Shown here in pieces: positions 1 through 8,720 of a stretch of DNA of 29,764 nucleotides (the stretch's first letter is position 1; the number at the start of each line of letters is the position of its first letter). The stretch covers positions 1-29,764 of the forward strand of contig DKFC01000077.1 of NCBI GenBank assembly GCA_002452745.1, read 5' to 3'. Below the pieces are notes generated by a model. It made no database searches, was not told the DNA's origin, and worked only from the letters and a program-made list of their open reading frames with translations. The position numbers were made by a program, and so were the translations under genes. The stretch comes from Firmicutes bacterium UBA6806 (GTDB taxonomy: Bacteria > Bacillota > Clostridia > Peptostreptococcales > Acidaminobacteraceae).

Positions 1-2
1 AT

Positions 3-965
3 AAAAAGAAAATAAAAAAAATTAGAAAACAAAAAGTATACAAAAAATATGTATTTAATATTATATTAACCATTAGTTTTATATTGGTAATTTATACATC
101 TGTTCAACTTTTTGGCAAAATTTCCTTTCATTTAAACTTGTATGATGTTTATGGTTTAAGACAGAATTTTTCAGATAAAGGTTTCTCCACATGGCATACC
201 TATATGCTAACCTGGATAGGCTTTGTCATTATTCCAATTTCCGCTTCATATTTTTTTTACAAAAAAAAGTATTTATATTTTTTTAGTTTATGCTTAATGC
301 AAGTAATGGTATTTGCATTAGGCGGCCAAAAATCACAACTTCTTTTTATACCAATGGGACTTCTATTTGATTTATTTGTAATAAAGAAAAAGAAATCAGT
401 CATAAATTATTTCGTTATCATCTCATTGGTATCTATAATTGAGGAAATGATTATTTCTACAAATTTTTTACTGGATATGTTTGTAAGGAGAATATTTTTT
501 GTACCATCAGTATTGAGCTATTATTATATTGACTTTTTTAGCAAGAATCCCAAATTATTGTTCTTTGAAGATATGTTGATGAGTCGAATTTATGTAAGGT
601 TGTTCGATTTGCATCCTCTTTATCCTAAGCCAGTGGCATATATAATCGGAGAAATATATTTAGGTAAATTTAATGTATCAGCAAATAACGGAATGTTTTC
701 ATATGAATATGCCAATGCTGGTATCATTGGAGTGGTATTATCAGCAGTTTTTCTTGTAGTAGTTATTCATCTGGTGAATAGAATCTTTAGTCAGTTGAAT
801 ATTGGTCAAAGTGGTGTTTTGATATTAGTTCTATCGGTTTCAATTCTAAGTGTTTCGAGTAGTGATATTTTTTACGAATATATAATTCCATTGCTTTTAG
901 TTGCATATCTTATTAATTATTCTAACCAAAGCAATAGAAAGGATAAACAGATAGATGATAATTAA
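3..965 (+). CDS. Oligosaccharide repeat-unit polymerase (Wzy-like), 5' end outside window
   Basis: This is a polytopic membrane protein, probably the polymerase that joins lipid-linked repeat units outside the membrane. The reading frame is open from base 3 through to the stop, so the gene starts upstream of the window; the TTG at 84 is only an internal codon. The visible part has a Lys-rich cytoplasmic stretch, about seven hydrophobic segments, and a GGQKSQ motif in a loop near residue 80 (counted from base 84), a pattern seen in O-antigen/EpsG-type polymerases. The stop overlaps the next glycosyltransferase start by 11 bp, which indicates one operon. Wzy proteins share little sequence, so the assignment rests on topology and context: it sits beside a glycosyltransferase and a flippase. 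A different polytopic glycan-locus protein cannot be excluded. Confidence 0.7.
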   Translation, partial: KKKIKKIRKQKVYKKYVFNIILTISFILVIYTSVQLFGKISFHLNLYDVYGLRQNFSDKGFSTWHTYMLTWIGFVIIPISASYFFYKKKYLYFFSLCLMQVMVFALGGQKSQLLFIPMGLLFDLFVIKKKKSVINYFVIISLVSIIEEMIISTNFLLDMFVRRIFFVPSVLSYYYIDFFSKNPKLLFFEDMLMSRIYVRLFDLHPLYPKPVAYIIGEIYLGKFNVSANNGMFSYEYANAGIIGVVLSAVFLVVVIHLVNRIFSQLNIGQSGVLILVLSVSILSVSSSDIFYEYIIPLLLVAYLINYSNQSNRKDKQIDDN

Positions 966-1956
966 AAAAAAGGTTTCAATATGTTGTATTACTTATAATC
1001 ATAGTAGTTATATTGAAAAAACGTTAGAAGGATTTTTAAATCAAGATGTAGATTTTGATTTTGAAATTCTTATACATGATGATGCATCAACTGATAAAAC
1101 TGTAGAAGTTATTAAGAATTTTGAAAAAAAGTATCCAAATCTAATTAAGACTATTTATAGTGATGTAAATATTTACTCTCAAGGGGGATCGGCTATTAAG
1201 AGACTATTAAGTATTGCTAATGGAGACTATATAGCTTTTTGTGAAGGTGACGATTTTTGGATTGATGATAAGAAACTTAATAAACAGATAGAATTTTTAG
1301 ATTCGAATAAAGAGTACGTAGCATCGTATCATAATGTAAAGGTAGTAGATGAAGTTGGCAATTATTTTATAGAAGAACAAAATTCTTTTCCACTTTATGA
1401 AACACATGAAATCTATGAGCATGAAGTAGAAGTAGGAATATTATGTGGTCAATTAGCATCCTTAGTATGTAGAAACATATGGAAAAATTGGAGCAAAGAT
1501 AAGCTAGATCAATTTTTTAACTTTAATTTGAATGATGATATAAAGATCAGTTCTTTGATGGTTAATGAAGGAAAAGTAATATTTATGTCTGATATAATGG
1601 CTTGTTATAGAAGAACCTATACAGGTGATAGCTGGAATGCAAGAACTTATAATAAAAATCAAACAATGCATTTAATTAATGCAAATAGAGAGTTAGACAA
1701 ACTTTATAAAAATATGTTTGGTCTAAATAGAAATGATTATAGTGTAAATGTGATAATATATTCATTTAAATTTTTCGTAAAAAGACCATCGGTTCAGAAT
1801 TGGGTCTGTTTAGTTACCAGTATCAAACAAAGCAAGAGTAAAATTAGAAGTTTTATTGAATTTTCACTTCGTATCTTAAAGTTTATTTTACCAAAAATTA
1901 ATTCTCGGAACTCTAGATGGCCTAGATTAAAGAATGATGGTTTTGATTTGAAATAA
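955..1956 (+). CDS. Family 2 glycosyltransferase
   Basis: This is a cytoplasmic inverting glycosyltransferase (GT-A fold, GT2 family) that would add a sugar from a nucleotide donor to a lipid-linked glycan. The N-terminus shows the usual opening (VSICCITYNHSSYIEKTLEG), then a DDASTD motif near residues 42-47 and a metal-binding-type acidic cluster, CEGDDFW, near residue 97. The last 60 or so residues are basic and amphipathic and could sit on the membrane. The ATG overlaps the preceding polymerase, suggesting translational coupling. At 333 aa it is a normal length. Donor and acceptor cannot be read from the sequence. The gene is visibly AT-rich, like its neighbours up to about 4 kb. Confidence 0.9.
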   Translation: MIIKKKVSICCITYNHSSYIEKTLEGFLNQDVDFDFEILIHDDASTDKTVEVIKNFEKKYPNLIKTIYSDVNIYSQGGSAIKRLLSIANGDYIAFCEGDDFWIDDKKLNKQIEFLDSNKEYVASYHNVKVVDEVGNYFIEEQNSFPLYETHEIYEHEVEVGILCGQLASLVCRNIWKNWSKDKLDQFFNFNLNDDIKISSLMVNEGKVIFMSDIMACYRRTYTGDSWNARTYNKNQTMHLINANRELDKLYKNMFGLNRNDYSVNVIIYSFKFFVKRPSVQNWVCLVTSIKQSKSKIRSFIEFSLRILKFILPKINSRNSRWPRLKNDGFDLK

Positions 1957-2012
1957 TATCAAATAATATAAAATTAGTTTGATGTTGTATTGATTATCAA
2001 TAGAGGTGTCTA

Positions 2013-3443
2013 ATGAGTAATAGAAGAAGTATTTTTAGCGGTCTTTTTTGGAAGTTTTCTGAGAGGATTTTCGCGCAACTAATTACATTTGTTGTATCGA
2101 TAGTTTTAGCAAGGCTACTCACACCTTCACATTATGGCTCTATAGCCTTGTTGAATGTTTTTATTGCTATTGCAAATGTTTTTGTTATAAGTGGATTAGG
2201 TAATTCTTTGATTCAAAAGAAAGATGCTGATGATTTAGATTTTAGTTCAGTGTTCTTTTTTAATATTGTTATATCATGCTTAATGTATTTAATACTATTT
2301 ATACTTGCACCATCTATAAGTCGCTTCTACAATGAACCGCTCTTAAGTCCTGTTCTAAGAATTTTGGGGCTAAGATTAATTTTAGCTGGAGTTAATTCTG
2401 TTCAACAGGCATATGTTTCTAAACAAATGATTTTCAAGAAGTTCTTTTGGGCTACATTTTGGGGATCACTGATTTCAGGCGTGTTGGGGATATTAGCAGC
2501 TTATAATGGTTTTGGAATTTGGTCATTGGTTATACAAAATTTATCAAATGCTACAATCGATACGATTGTATTATGGTTTACCGTAAAATGGAGACCGGTG
2601 ATCAAGTTTTCAATTGAAAGGATAAAGCTTTTATTTACTTATGGATGGAAACTATTAGTTTCAGCTCTTTTGGATACGGGTTATCTTCAATTAAGAAGTT
2701 TAATTATTGGAAAAGTATTTACTTCTTCAGATTTAGCTTTCTACAATCGTGGAGAACAATTTCCACAACTTATTGTTAATAATATCAATGCATCAATAAA
2801 TACAGTTTTATTTCCTGCAATTTCATCTGTTCAAGATGATAGGAAAAAAGTCAAAGCAATGACTAGAAGAGCCATTAAAACTAGTTCATTTATAATGTGG
2901 CCCATGATGATGGGGATGATTGTATTGGCAAGTCCCATTGTAGAATTAGTTTTAACGGATAAATGGCTATCAAGTGTTATTTATATGCAAATAGCTTGTA
3001 TTGTTTATGGGTTTTGGCCGATACACACCGCTAATTTGCAAGCTATTAAAGCAATTGGTAGAAGTGATGTATTTTTGAAACTTGAAGTAATTAAGAAAAC
3101 CTTTGGAGTGTTGCTAATTATATTTTCAATTAAGTTTGGGGTATTAGCAATAGCTGTTAGTGGTATTGTTTCTACGATATTTAGTTCATTTATTAATGCA
3201 TTTCCTAACAAAGAATTTATTGACTATGGATATATGGATCAGATTAGAGATATTATTCCATCATTTGGCTTGTCAGTTATTATGGCGTTAATCATCTACC
3301 CTTTTAAATATGTATTTTATAGTAATATTTTATTGATATTCATTCAAGTGATGACTGGAACTTGTGTTTATATTTTACTTTCTTATTTGTTCAAAATAGA
3401 GAGTTTTAGGTATTTAACTAACTTGCTAACAAACAAGAAATAA
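2013..3443 (+). CDS. Oligosaccharide flippase, Wzx/MOP superfamily (first copy)
   Basis: This is an integral membrane protein that would flip undecaprenyl-diphosphate-linked repeat units across the cytoplasmic membrane. Its 476 aa contain about 12 hydrophobic segments. The N-terminus, with basic residues, FWKFSERIFAQ and then SIVLARLLTPSHYG, is typical of the polysaccharide transport (MOP/RfbX-type) family. A ribosome binding site (AGAGGTG) precedes the ATG. It sits between a glycosyltransferase and the amino-sugar genes, as expected in a Wzx/Wzy-dependent locus. A second, clearly different flippase lies at 17414-18898, so the window may encode export of two different glycans. Confidence 0.9.
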   Translation: MSNRRSIFSGLFWKFSERIFAQLITFVVSIVLARLLTPSHYGSIALLNVFIAIANVFVISGLGNSLIQKKDADDLDFSSVFFFNIVISCLMYLILFILAPSISRFYNEPLLSPVLRILGLRLILAGVNSVQQAYVSKQMIFKKFFWATFWGSLISGVLGILAAYNGFGIWSLVIQNLSNATIDTIVLWFTVKWRPVIKFSIERIKLLFTYGWKLLVSALLDTGYLQLRSLIIGKVFTSSDLAFYNRGEQFPQLIVNNINASINTVLFPAISSVQDDRKKVKAMTRRAIKTSSFIMWPMMMGMIVLASPIVELVLTDKWLSSVIYMQIACIVYGFWPIHTANLQAIKAIGRSDVFLKLEVIKKTFGVLLIIFSIKFGVLAIAVSGIVSTIFSSFINAFPNKEFIDYGYMDQIRDIIPSFGLSVIMALIIYPFKYVFYSNILLIFIQVMTGTCVYILLSYLFKIESFRYLTNLLTNKK

Positions 3444-3476
3444 TATCTATGCAGACTAAATTTCGAGGTGAGATAT

Positions 3477-4049
3477 ATGAGTAGTTTTTATTCTAGTGAA
3501 GAACTTAATAAAATTGGTTTTTTAAACCTAGGCATAAATGTGCTAATAAGTAAAAAGGCCAGTATATATTCGGCATCACAAATATCAATAGGTAATAATG
3601 TAAGAATAGATGACTTTTGTATATTAAGTGGGAAAATTTCAGTAGGAAATTATATTCATATTGCTGCATATTCAGCATTATATGGAGGTAATTATGGAAT
3701 TGAAATTCATGACTATTCCAATATATCATCAAAGAATTCTATTTACGCTTTAAGTGATGACTATTCAGGTGTGTCAATGACAAATCCAATGATTCCTGAC
3801 AAGTATAAAAAAATCTATGGCGAAAAAGTAGTGATAAAAAAGCATGTGATAATTGGATCAGGTTGTGTAATACTTCCAGGGGTAGTACTAGGGGAAGGCA
3901 GTTCCTTTGGTGCAATGACTTTGATTAATAAGAGTTCAGAGCCTTGGACTATTTATGCTGGAATTCCATTTAAAAAGATAAAAGATAGAAGTAAAGAATT
4001 ATTAATACTTGAAGAGCAGTTTGTAAAGGAGGTATTGGAAAGTGAATGA
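3477..4049 (+). CDS. Left-handed beta-helix sugar acyltransferase, VioB-like
   Basis: This hexapeptide-repeat (LbH) acyltransferase probably acetylates an amino or hydroxyl group of a nucleotide-linked sugar. Isoleucine-rich hexapeptide repeats run through the protein (ISIGNNVRIDDF, then VIIGSGCVILPGVVLGEG near the C-terminus). A GTG at 3468 is possible, but the SD-like GAGGTG at 3465-3470 is well placed for the ATG at 3477 and would be buried by the GTG start, so 3477 is preferred (190 aa). The gene overlaps the next aminotransferase by 8 bp. That pairing resembles the vioB-vioA arrangement for dTDP-4-amino-4,6-dideoxyglucose (viosamine) acylation in enterobacterial O-antigen loci. A dTDP-4-amino-sugar N-acetyltransferase is therefore inferred; O-acetylation of the polymer is the alternative. 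Confidence 0.75.
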   Translation: MSSFYSSEELNKIGFLNLGINVLISKKASIYSASQISIGNNVRIDDFCILSGKISVGNYIHIAAYSALYGGNYGIEIHDYSNISSKNSIYALSDDYSGVSMTNPMIPDKYKKIYGEKVVIKKHVIIGSGCVILPGVVLGEGSSFGAMTLINKSSEPWTIYAGIPFKKIKDRSKELLILEEQFVKEVLESE

Positions 4050-5136
4050 AATAATTCAAGTAACAAAGTCATCTATGCCTCCGATTGAGGAATACATTGA
4101 TGAAATTAAAGTTTTGTGGAAAAATCACTGGTTGACAAATATGGGGGAAAAACATCTTGAACTTGAGGACAAACTTAATGACTATCTGAAAACAAATGAT
4201 ATTACATTATTTACCAATGGACACCTAGCTTTAGAATGTGCCATCGCTGCTCTTAATCTTACTGGAGAAGTTATCACTACACCGTATACATTCGTCTCAA
4301 CAACTCATGCTATTGTCAGAAATGGATTAAAGCCAGTTTTTTGTGACATCAATCCTGAAGATTATACAATTGATGTTACCAAAATAGAAGAATTGATTAC
4401 CGAGAAAACAAGTGCAATTATTCCAGTGCATGTATATGGGAATGTTTGTAACATTGAAGAAATTCAAAGAATTGCTGATAAGTATGATCTAAGGGTAATT
4501 TATGATGCTGCTCATACTTTTGGTGTTACTGTCAATGGAGCAGGTATTGGAAACTTTGGAGATGTATCCATGTTTAGTTTTCATGCAACAAAAGTGTTTA
4601 ACACAATTGAGGGAGGGGCACTCACATATAGTAACCCCAAACTTCAGCAGGTTTTAAATGATATTAAGAATTTTGGTATTACTGGTCCTGAAACGATCAA
4701 GTATGTTGGAGGGAATGCCAAAATGAACGAATTTCAAGCTGCTATGGGTTTATGCAATTTAAGACATGTAGATGAGGAAATTCAAAAAAGAAAGTTAGTA
4801 GTCGATCGGTACAATGAAAATTTAAGTAATATTGATGGAATAATATTGTCTAAGCCACAAAAAGGTGTCAAAAGTAATTATGCGTATTTTCCAGTTATAT
4901 TCGATGGGTTTAAGAAAGATAGAAATCAAGTTTTTGCAGAACTAAAGGAGAATAATATTATAGCAAGAAAATATTTTTATCCACTAACAAATGCTATTGA
5001 ATGTTATCAGGATGAATATGATGTTGATGATACTCCAGTGGCAAAACACATTGCAGAGCATGTATTGACACTACCATTATATTCAGATTTAGAACTAGAA
5101 GTTGTTGATAGAATCTGCGAAATTATTAAGAGATAA
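4042..5136 (+). CDS. DegT/DnrJ/EryC1/StrS aminotransferase, probably dTDP-4-keto-6-deoxyhexose 4-aminotransferase (VioA-like)
   Basis: This is a PLP-dependent aminotransferase, likely converting the dTDP-4-keto-6-deoxyglucose made by RmlA and RmlB into a 4-amino-4,6-dideoxyhexose. The family features are visible: TTPYTFVST near residue 80, the cofactor-binding YDAAH (Asp155), and the Schiff-base lysine in SFHATKVFNTIEGG (Lys184). The start is GTG, preceded by a strong AAGGAGG at 4026-4032. At 364 aa it is full length. It lies between an acyltransferase and rmlA-rmlB with no rmlC or rmlD in the window, so the product is a 4-amino sugar and not rhamnose. Whether it is gluco (viosamine) or galacto (Fuc4N) cannot be read by eye. 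It could also conceivably cover the missing 3-aminotransferase step of the downstream WbpB/WbpD pathway, but nothing supports that directly. Confidence 0.88.
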   Translation: MNEIIQVTKSSMPPIEEYIDEIKVLWKNHWLTNMGEKHLELEDKLNDYLKTNDITLFTNGHLALECAIAALNLTGEVITTPYTFVSTTHAIVRNGLKPVFCDINPEDYTIDVTKIEELITEKTSAIIPVHVYGNVCNIEEIQRIADKYDLRVIYDAAHTFGVTVNGAGIGNFGDVSMFSFHATKVFNTIEGGALTYSNPKLQQVLNDIKNFGITGPETIKYVGGNAKMNEFQAAMGLCNLRHVDEEIQKRKLVVDRYNENLSNIDGIILSKPQKGVKSNYAYFPVIFDGFKKDRNQVFAELKENNIIARKYFYPLTNAIECYQDEYDVDDTPVAKHIAEHVLTLPLYSDLELEVVDRICEIIKR

Positions 5137-5147
5137 GAGGTGATTTG

Positions 5148-6017
5148 ATGAAAGGAATTATTTTAGCAGGTGGGAAGGGTACTAGGCTATATCCTATGAC
5201 ACAAGCAATATCAAAACAATTATTACCTATTTATGATAAACCAATGATTTATTATCCTCTTTCAGTTTTGATGATGGCAGGAATTAGAGAGGTACTTATT
5301 ATTTCAACTCCAGAAGACACACCTATTTATGAAAAGCTATTAGGTAATGGATCAAACTTAGGTATTCGGATTGAGTATAAGGTACAAGAGACACCAAGAG
5401 GACTTGCAGATGCCTTTATATTAGGTGAACAGTTTATCGGAAACGAAAGTATTTGTTTGATTTTGGGTGATAATATTTTTTACGGACAAGATTTTGTTAG
5501 GCAATTAAAAGATGCAAGTAAGCTTAGAGAAGGCGCAATAGTCTTTGGATATCCAGTTAAAGATCCAAGATCTTTTGGTGTTGTTGAGTTTGATGATAAT
5601 CGCAGGGTTGTTTCAATTGAAGAAAAGCCACAAAAACCCAAATCAAATTATGCTATACCCGGTTTGTATTTCTATGACAATAACGTTGTTGAGATAGCTA
5701 AAAATGTAGAGCCTTCTGAACGCGGAGAAATTGAGATTACTTCTGTTAATAATGCATATCTTGAAAAGGAAAACTTAAATGTAATACTTCTAGGCAGGGG
5801 AATGGCATGGCTTGATACAGGCACACCAGATGGAATGCTGAAAGCTGCTGAATATGTTGAGGCTGTCCAATCAAGACAGGGATTCTATATAGCTTGCTTA
5901 GAGGAAATAGCCTGGAGAAATAAATTCATTAGTGATGTCGAGTTTAAACAAGTTGGAGAAAATCTCAAGATGACAGACTATGGCCAGTATATTTTATCGC
6001 TATTAGATGAAATATAA
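5148..6017 (+). CDS. rmlA: Glucose-1-phosphate thymidylyltransferase
   Basis: RmlA makes dTDP-glucose from dTTP and glucose 1-phosphate, the entry step of dTDP-deoxysugar synthesis in the cytoplasm. The nucleotidyltransferase signature is complete (GIILAGGKGTRLYPMT), followed by KQLLPIYDKPMIYYPLS, LGDNIFYG near residue 110 and EEKPQKPKSNYA near residue 160. The length of 289 aa matches the family. A TTG sits directly before the ATG, but the AGAGGTGA sequence at 5136-5142 fits the ATG at 5148. It is followed after 23 nt by rmlB, the usual pair. Confidence 0.96.
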   Translation: MKGIILAGGKGTRLYPMTQAISKQLLPIYDKPMIYYPLSVLMMAGIREVLIISTPEDTPIYEKLLGNGSNLGIRIEYKVQETPRGLADAFILGEQFIGNESICLILGDNIFYGQDFVRQLKDASKLREGAIVFGYPVKDPRSFGVVEFDDNRRVVSIEEKPQKPKSNYAIPGLYFYDNNVVEIAKNVEPSERGEIEITSVNNAYLEKENLNVILLGRGMAWLDTGTPDGMLKAAEYVEAVQSRQGFYIACLEEIAWRNKFISDVEFKQVGENLKMTDYGQYILSLLDEI

Positions 6018-6040
6018 GTGGAGACATGAGGTGAAATAAA

Positions 6041-7096
6041 TTGAAAACTATTTTAGTAACAGGTGGAGCCGGATTTATCGGAAGCAACTTTGTCAAACTA
6101 ATGCTCGAAAAGCATTTAGAATACAAGATTATTAATATTGATGCCCTTACATATGCGGGGAACCTTGAGAATCTAAAAGATATCAATGGCAATCCTAATT
6201 ATGAGTTCATTAAAGGTGATATAAGAGATAGAGAAAAAATTGAAGAAATTTTCAAAAATAATGAAATCACTTCAATTGTAAACTTCGCTGCAGAATCTCA
6301 TGTGGACAGAAGCATTGAAGAACCTGAAGTATTTTTGACTACGAATATTATTGGCACTCAAGTGCTATTAGATATAGCTAAGAAATATTGGAAAGTAAAT
6401 CCAAGTGATAAGTATTGCAAGGAGTACAAGTCAGGAGTAAAATTCCTTCAAGTGTCAACTGATGAAGTTTATGGTGCACTTGGTGAGACAGGTATGTTTG
6501 TTGAAACTATGCCACTCATGCCAAACAGCCCTTATTCAGCATCTAAAGCAAGTGCTGATATGATTGTTAGAGCATACAATGAAACATTTGGTATGCCTGT
6601 GAATATCACTAGATGTAGTAATAACTACGGTCCATATCAGTTCCCAGAGAAGCTGATTCCACTTATGATTAATAATTGCCTTAAAGAGAAAGACCTTCCT
6701 GTCTATGGTGACGGAATGCAAGTAAGAGACTGGCTTCACGTTTCTGATCACTGCTCTGCTATAGATATTGTTCTTCATAAAGGAAGAGATGGCGAAGTTT
6801 ACAACATTGGTGGGAATAATGAAAAACCTAATATCGAAATAGTAAAACTGATTATTAGTACTCTTGGCAAATTAGATGATCTTATTAAACATGTAAAAGA
6901 CAGACCAGGCCATGACAGAAGATATGCTATCGATAATACCAAAATCACTACTGAACTTGGCTGGGAACCCGCATATACGTTTGAACAAGGAATGAAAGAA
7001 ACAATCCAGTGGTACATGGAAAATACTAAGTGGATCGAGAATATCATTTCTGGTGACTATGCTAACTACTATGATAAGATGTACACAGGCGTTTAA
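6041..7096 (+). CDS. rmlB: dTDP-glucose 4,6-dehydratase (first copy)
   Basis: RmlB converts dTDP-glucose to dTDP-4-keto-6-deoxyglucose. It is an extended short-chain dehydrogenase with an N-terminal NAD-binding ILVTGGAGFIGSNF, the catalytic TDEVYG near residue 142, and the YSASK tyrosine-lysine pair near residue 170. RCSNNYGPYQFPEKLIPL and DGMQVRDWLHV are also typical. The start codon is TTG, set by GAGGTGA seven nt upstream. At 351 aa it is complete. It supplies the substrate for the aminotransferase at 4042. A second, divergent rmlB lies at 9284. The coding run is interrupted immediately after this gene by a junction of scarred sequence. Confidence 0.96.
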   Translation: MKTILVTGGAGFIGSNFVKLMLEKHLEYKIINIDALTYAGNLENLKDINGNPNYEFIKGDIRDREKIEEIFKNNEITSIVNFAAESHVDRSIEEPEVFLTTNIIGTQVLLDIAKKYWKVNPSDKYCKEYKSGVKFLQVSTDEVYGALGETGMFVETMPLMPNSPYSASKASADMIVRAYNETFGMPVNITRCSNNYGPYQFPEKLIPLMINNCLKEKDLPVYGDGMQVRDWLHVSDHCSAIDIVLHKGRDGEVYNIGGNNEKPNIEIVKLIISTLGKLDDLIKHVKDRPGHDRRYAIDNTKITTELGWEPAYTFEQGMKETIQWYMENTKWIENIISGDYANYYDKMYTGV

Positions 7097-7242
7097 ATTA
7101 CTTAATTGATGCTAGTATAAAAGCGTAGACACGAAAATTGAGATATAATAACTATATCGAAAGGACGTGTCTGCATGAAAAACAATGGAATTCTATATGA
7201 ACGCCCAAAAACCAATGCCCCAATTACCTTGACCAAACATTG
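7097..7242 (+). other. Scarred intergenic junction, possible decayed insertion-element end
   Basis: No intact gene is visible between rmlB and the dehydrogenase relic. The stretch holds an imperfect inverted repeat (GCGTAGACACG at 7123-7133, CGTGTCTGC at 7166-7174), a TATAAT at 7144-7149, AAAGGA at 7160-7165 and an ATG at 7175 opening only a 22-codon frame that stops at 7241. A short inverted repeat, a promoter and the beginning of a reading frame together look like the left end of an insertion sequence whose body has been lost. I could not recognise a transposase family. Part of the second half (from about 7204) may instead belong to the relic that follows. Confidence 0.35.
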
Positions 7243-7629
7243 AAATTTCAAGTAAGTGGATAAGCTGATAGGCTGTGCGGTGAGTGTTGAAATGGATCGA
7301 GAATTTTGCTTCTGGGCATTGCCTATAAGCAGGATATAGACGACTAGAGAGAGCGTTCAGCTTTGAGAGTTATTGAAGTACTAGAGAATCAGGGGGTAGA
7401 AATTTCATGTTATGATCCTTATGTTTCAGAATATGTAGAACATGGTGTTGCTAAAAAAGGCGAGTCTGAACTTTCAGTAGATATTTTGGAGGACGCTGAT
7501 TTGGTTATTATAACCACAGCGCACACAACTGTTGATTATGAATTTGTCCAAAAGCATTCAAAAATGATATTTGGCACAAAAAATGTTATGAAAAATATTA
7601 GCTGCCGTAAAAATATTGAAGTATTATAA
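7243..7629 (+). pseudogene. Relic of a WbpA/WecC-type UDP-sugar 6-dehydrogenase (C-terminal domain only)
   Basis: Read in the frame of the stop at 7629, this segment encodes the C-terminal UDP-binding domain of a nucleotide-sugar 6-dehydrogenase: SRILLLGIAYKQDIDD, then SALRVIEVLENQGVEISCYD, DADLVIITTAHTTVDYEF and FGTKNV. That order is diagnostic of the UDPG/GDP-mannose dehydrogenase C-domain, especially the UDP-GlcNAc or UDP-ManNAc dehydrogenases. The frame carries three stops (TAA 7261, TGA 7288, TAG 7345, the last exactly between DIDD and RE where the family has an aliphatic residue). The NAD-binding and central domains, with the catalytic cysteine, are gone. The TTG at 7363 could start an 88-residue fragment, but it has no ribosome binding site and could not be an enzyme. 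The intact WbpB-like gene follows directly, so this was the first gene of that pathway. Confidence 0.88.
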
Positions 7630-7640
7630 TGGAGGTAGGT

Positions 7641-8720
7641 ATGGGCTTGAAATATGCAATTATAGGGTGTGGTCGAATTTCACCCAATCATGTAGCTGCT
7701 GCACTTGAGAACGATTTGGATATTGTGGCGTTATGCGATATTGAGGAGAAGAACATTGAAGACAAGATTTTAAAATTTGAATTACCTAAAACAACAAAAC
7801 GGTACAGAGATTATAAAGAGATGATACAGAATGAAAAGTTGGACTTAGTTGCAATCTGCACAGAGAGTGGAACGCATGGAAATATCGCGTTGGATTGCAT
7901 TGAGGCGGGAATTAATCTGATTATTGAAAAGCCGATAGCCCTCTCGTTGGAAGAAGCCGATCAAATAATTATAAAGTCCTATGAGAAAAACATTAAAGTT
8001 AGTGCATGTCATCAAAATAGATTTAATAAGTCCATTTTGAAGATCCGAGATGCTGTTGAAAAAAACAGGTTTGGGAAATTGCTTCATGGAACTGCTCACA
8101 TAAGATGGAATCGTGGACGAGAATATTATGAGCGCGCCCCTTGGAGAGGTACTTGGGAACAAGACGGTGGCGCCCTTATGAATCAGTGCATTCACAATAT
8201 TGATTTATTGAGATGGATGATGGGAGATGATATAACAGAGGTTATAGGGATGACAGATAATCTGACTCATGGCTTCATTGATGCCGAGGACTTAGGGATG
8301 GCACTCATAAAATTTGCAAATGGAAGTTATGGAATTGTTGAAGGAACGACAAATATATATCCTGAGAATTTAGAGGAGACACTTTATATCTTCGGCGAAA
8401 AGGGAACAGTCAAAGCTGGTGGCAAATCAGTCAACCTCATAGAGGAGTGGCGGTTTGCCGATTTATTAGACAATCCTGAAGAGGTCAAAAGAGAATATCA
8501 TGAGAATCCACCAAATGTCTATGGATTTGGGCACAAGCCTCTATACGCCGATATGATAGATGCAATCAAAAATGACAGAGAGCCTTATGTAACGGCTGTT
8601 GATGGACGGAATGCACTTGAACTGGTTCTGGCAATTTACAAATCGGCAGCTGAAGGAAAGAGTGTTAAACTACCACTTGATAAATGTAGCACATTAGATT
8701 TTAAAGGAAGGTTTGACTGA
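7641..8720 (+). CDS. Gfo/Idh/MocA oxidoreductase, WbpB/WlbA-like UDP-GlcNAcA 3-dehydrogenase
   Basis: This NAD-dependent sugar oxidoreductase probably oxidises C3 of UDP-N-acetylglucosaminuronic acid, the WbpB/WlbA step toward UDP-2,3-diacetamido-2,3-dideoxyglucuronate. The N-terminal Rossmann motif is YAIIGCGRISPNH, the EKP motif (LIIEKPIALS) is near residue 95, and GGALMNQCIHNIDLLRWMMG near residue 175 carries the His/Asp active-site pattern of the family. An ATG at 7629 exists, but the strong GGAGGT at 7631-7636 lies downstream of it and serves the ATG at 7641, giving 359 aa. The stop overlaps the acetyltransferase start by one base (TGATG). The assignment to this pathway rests on the dehydrogenase relic before it and the WbpD-like gene after it. 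Confidence 0.87.
   Translation: MGLKYAIIGCGRISPNHVAAALENDLDIVALCDIEEKNIEDKILKFELPKTTKRYRDYKEMIQNEKLDLVAICTESGTHGNIALDCIEAGINLIIEKPIALSLEEADQIIIKSYEKNIKVSACHQNRFNKSILKIRDAVEKNRFGKLLHGTAHIRWNRGREYYERAPWRGTWEQDGGALMNQCIHNIDLLRWMMGDDITEVIGMTDNLTHGFIDAEDLGMALIKFANGSYGIVEGTTNIYPENLEETLYIFGEKGTVKAGGKSVNLIEEWRFADLLDNPEEVKREYHENPPNVYGFGHKPLYADMIDAIKNDREPYVTAVDGRNALELVLAIYKSAAEGKSVKLPLDKCSTLDFKGRFD

Noticed and set aside
7175..7243. A 22-codon frame with a ribosome-binding-like AAAGGA
   Set aside because: It is too short, I recognise no family, and it lies in a scarred junction; treated as part of the possible IS remnant.
7363..7629. An 88-codon frame starting with TTG as a separate gene
   Set aside because: It has no ribosome binding site, begins mid-domain, and the homology continues upstream through in-frame stops; it is the tail of a dehydrogenase relic.
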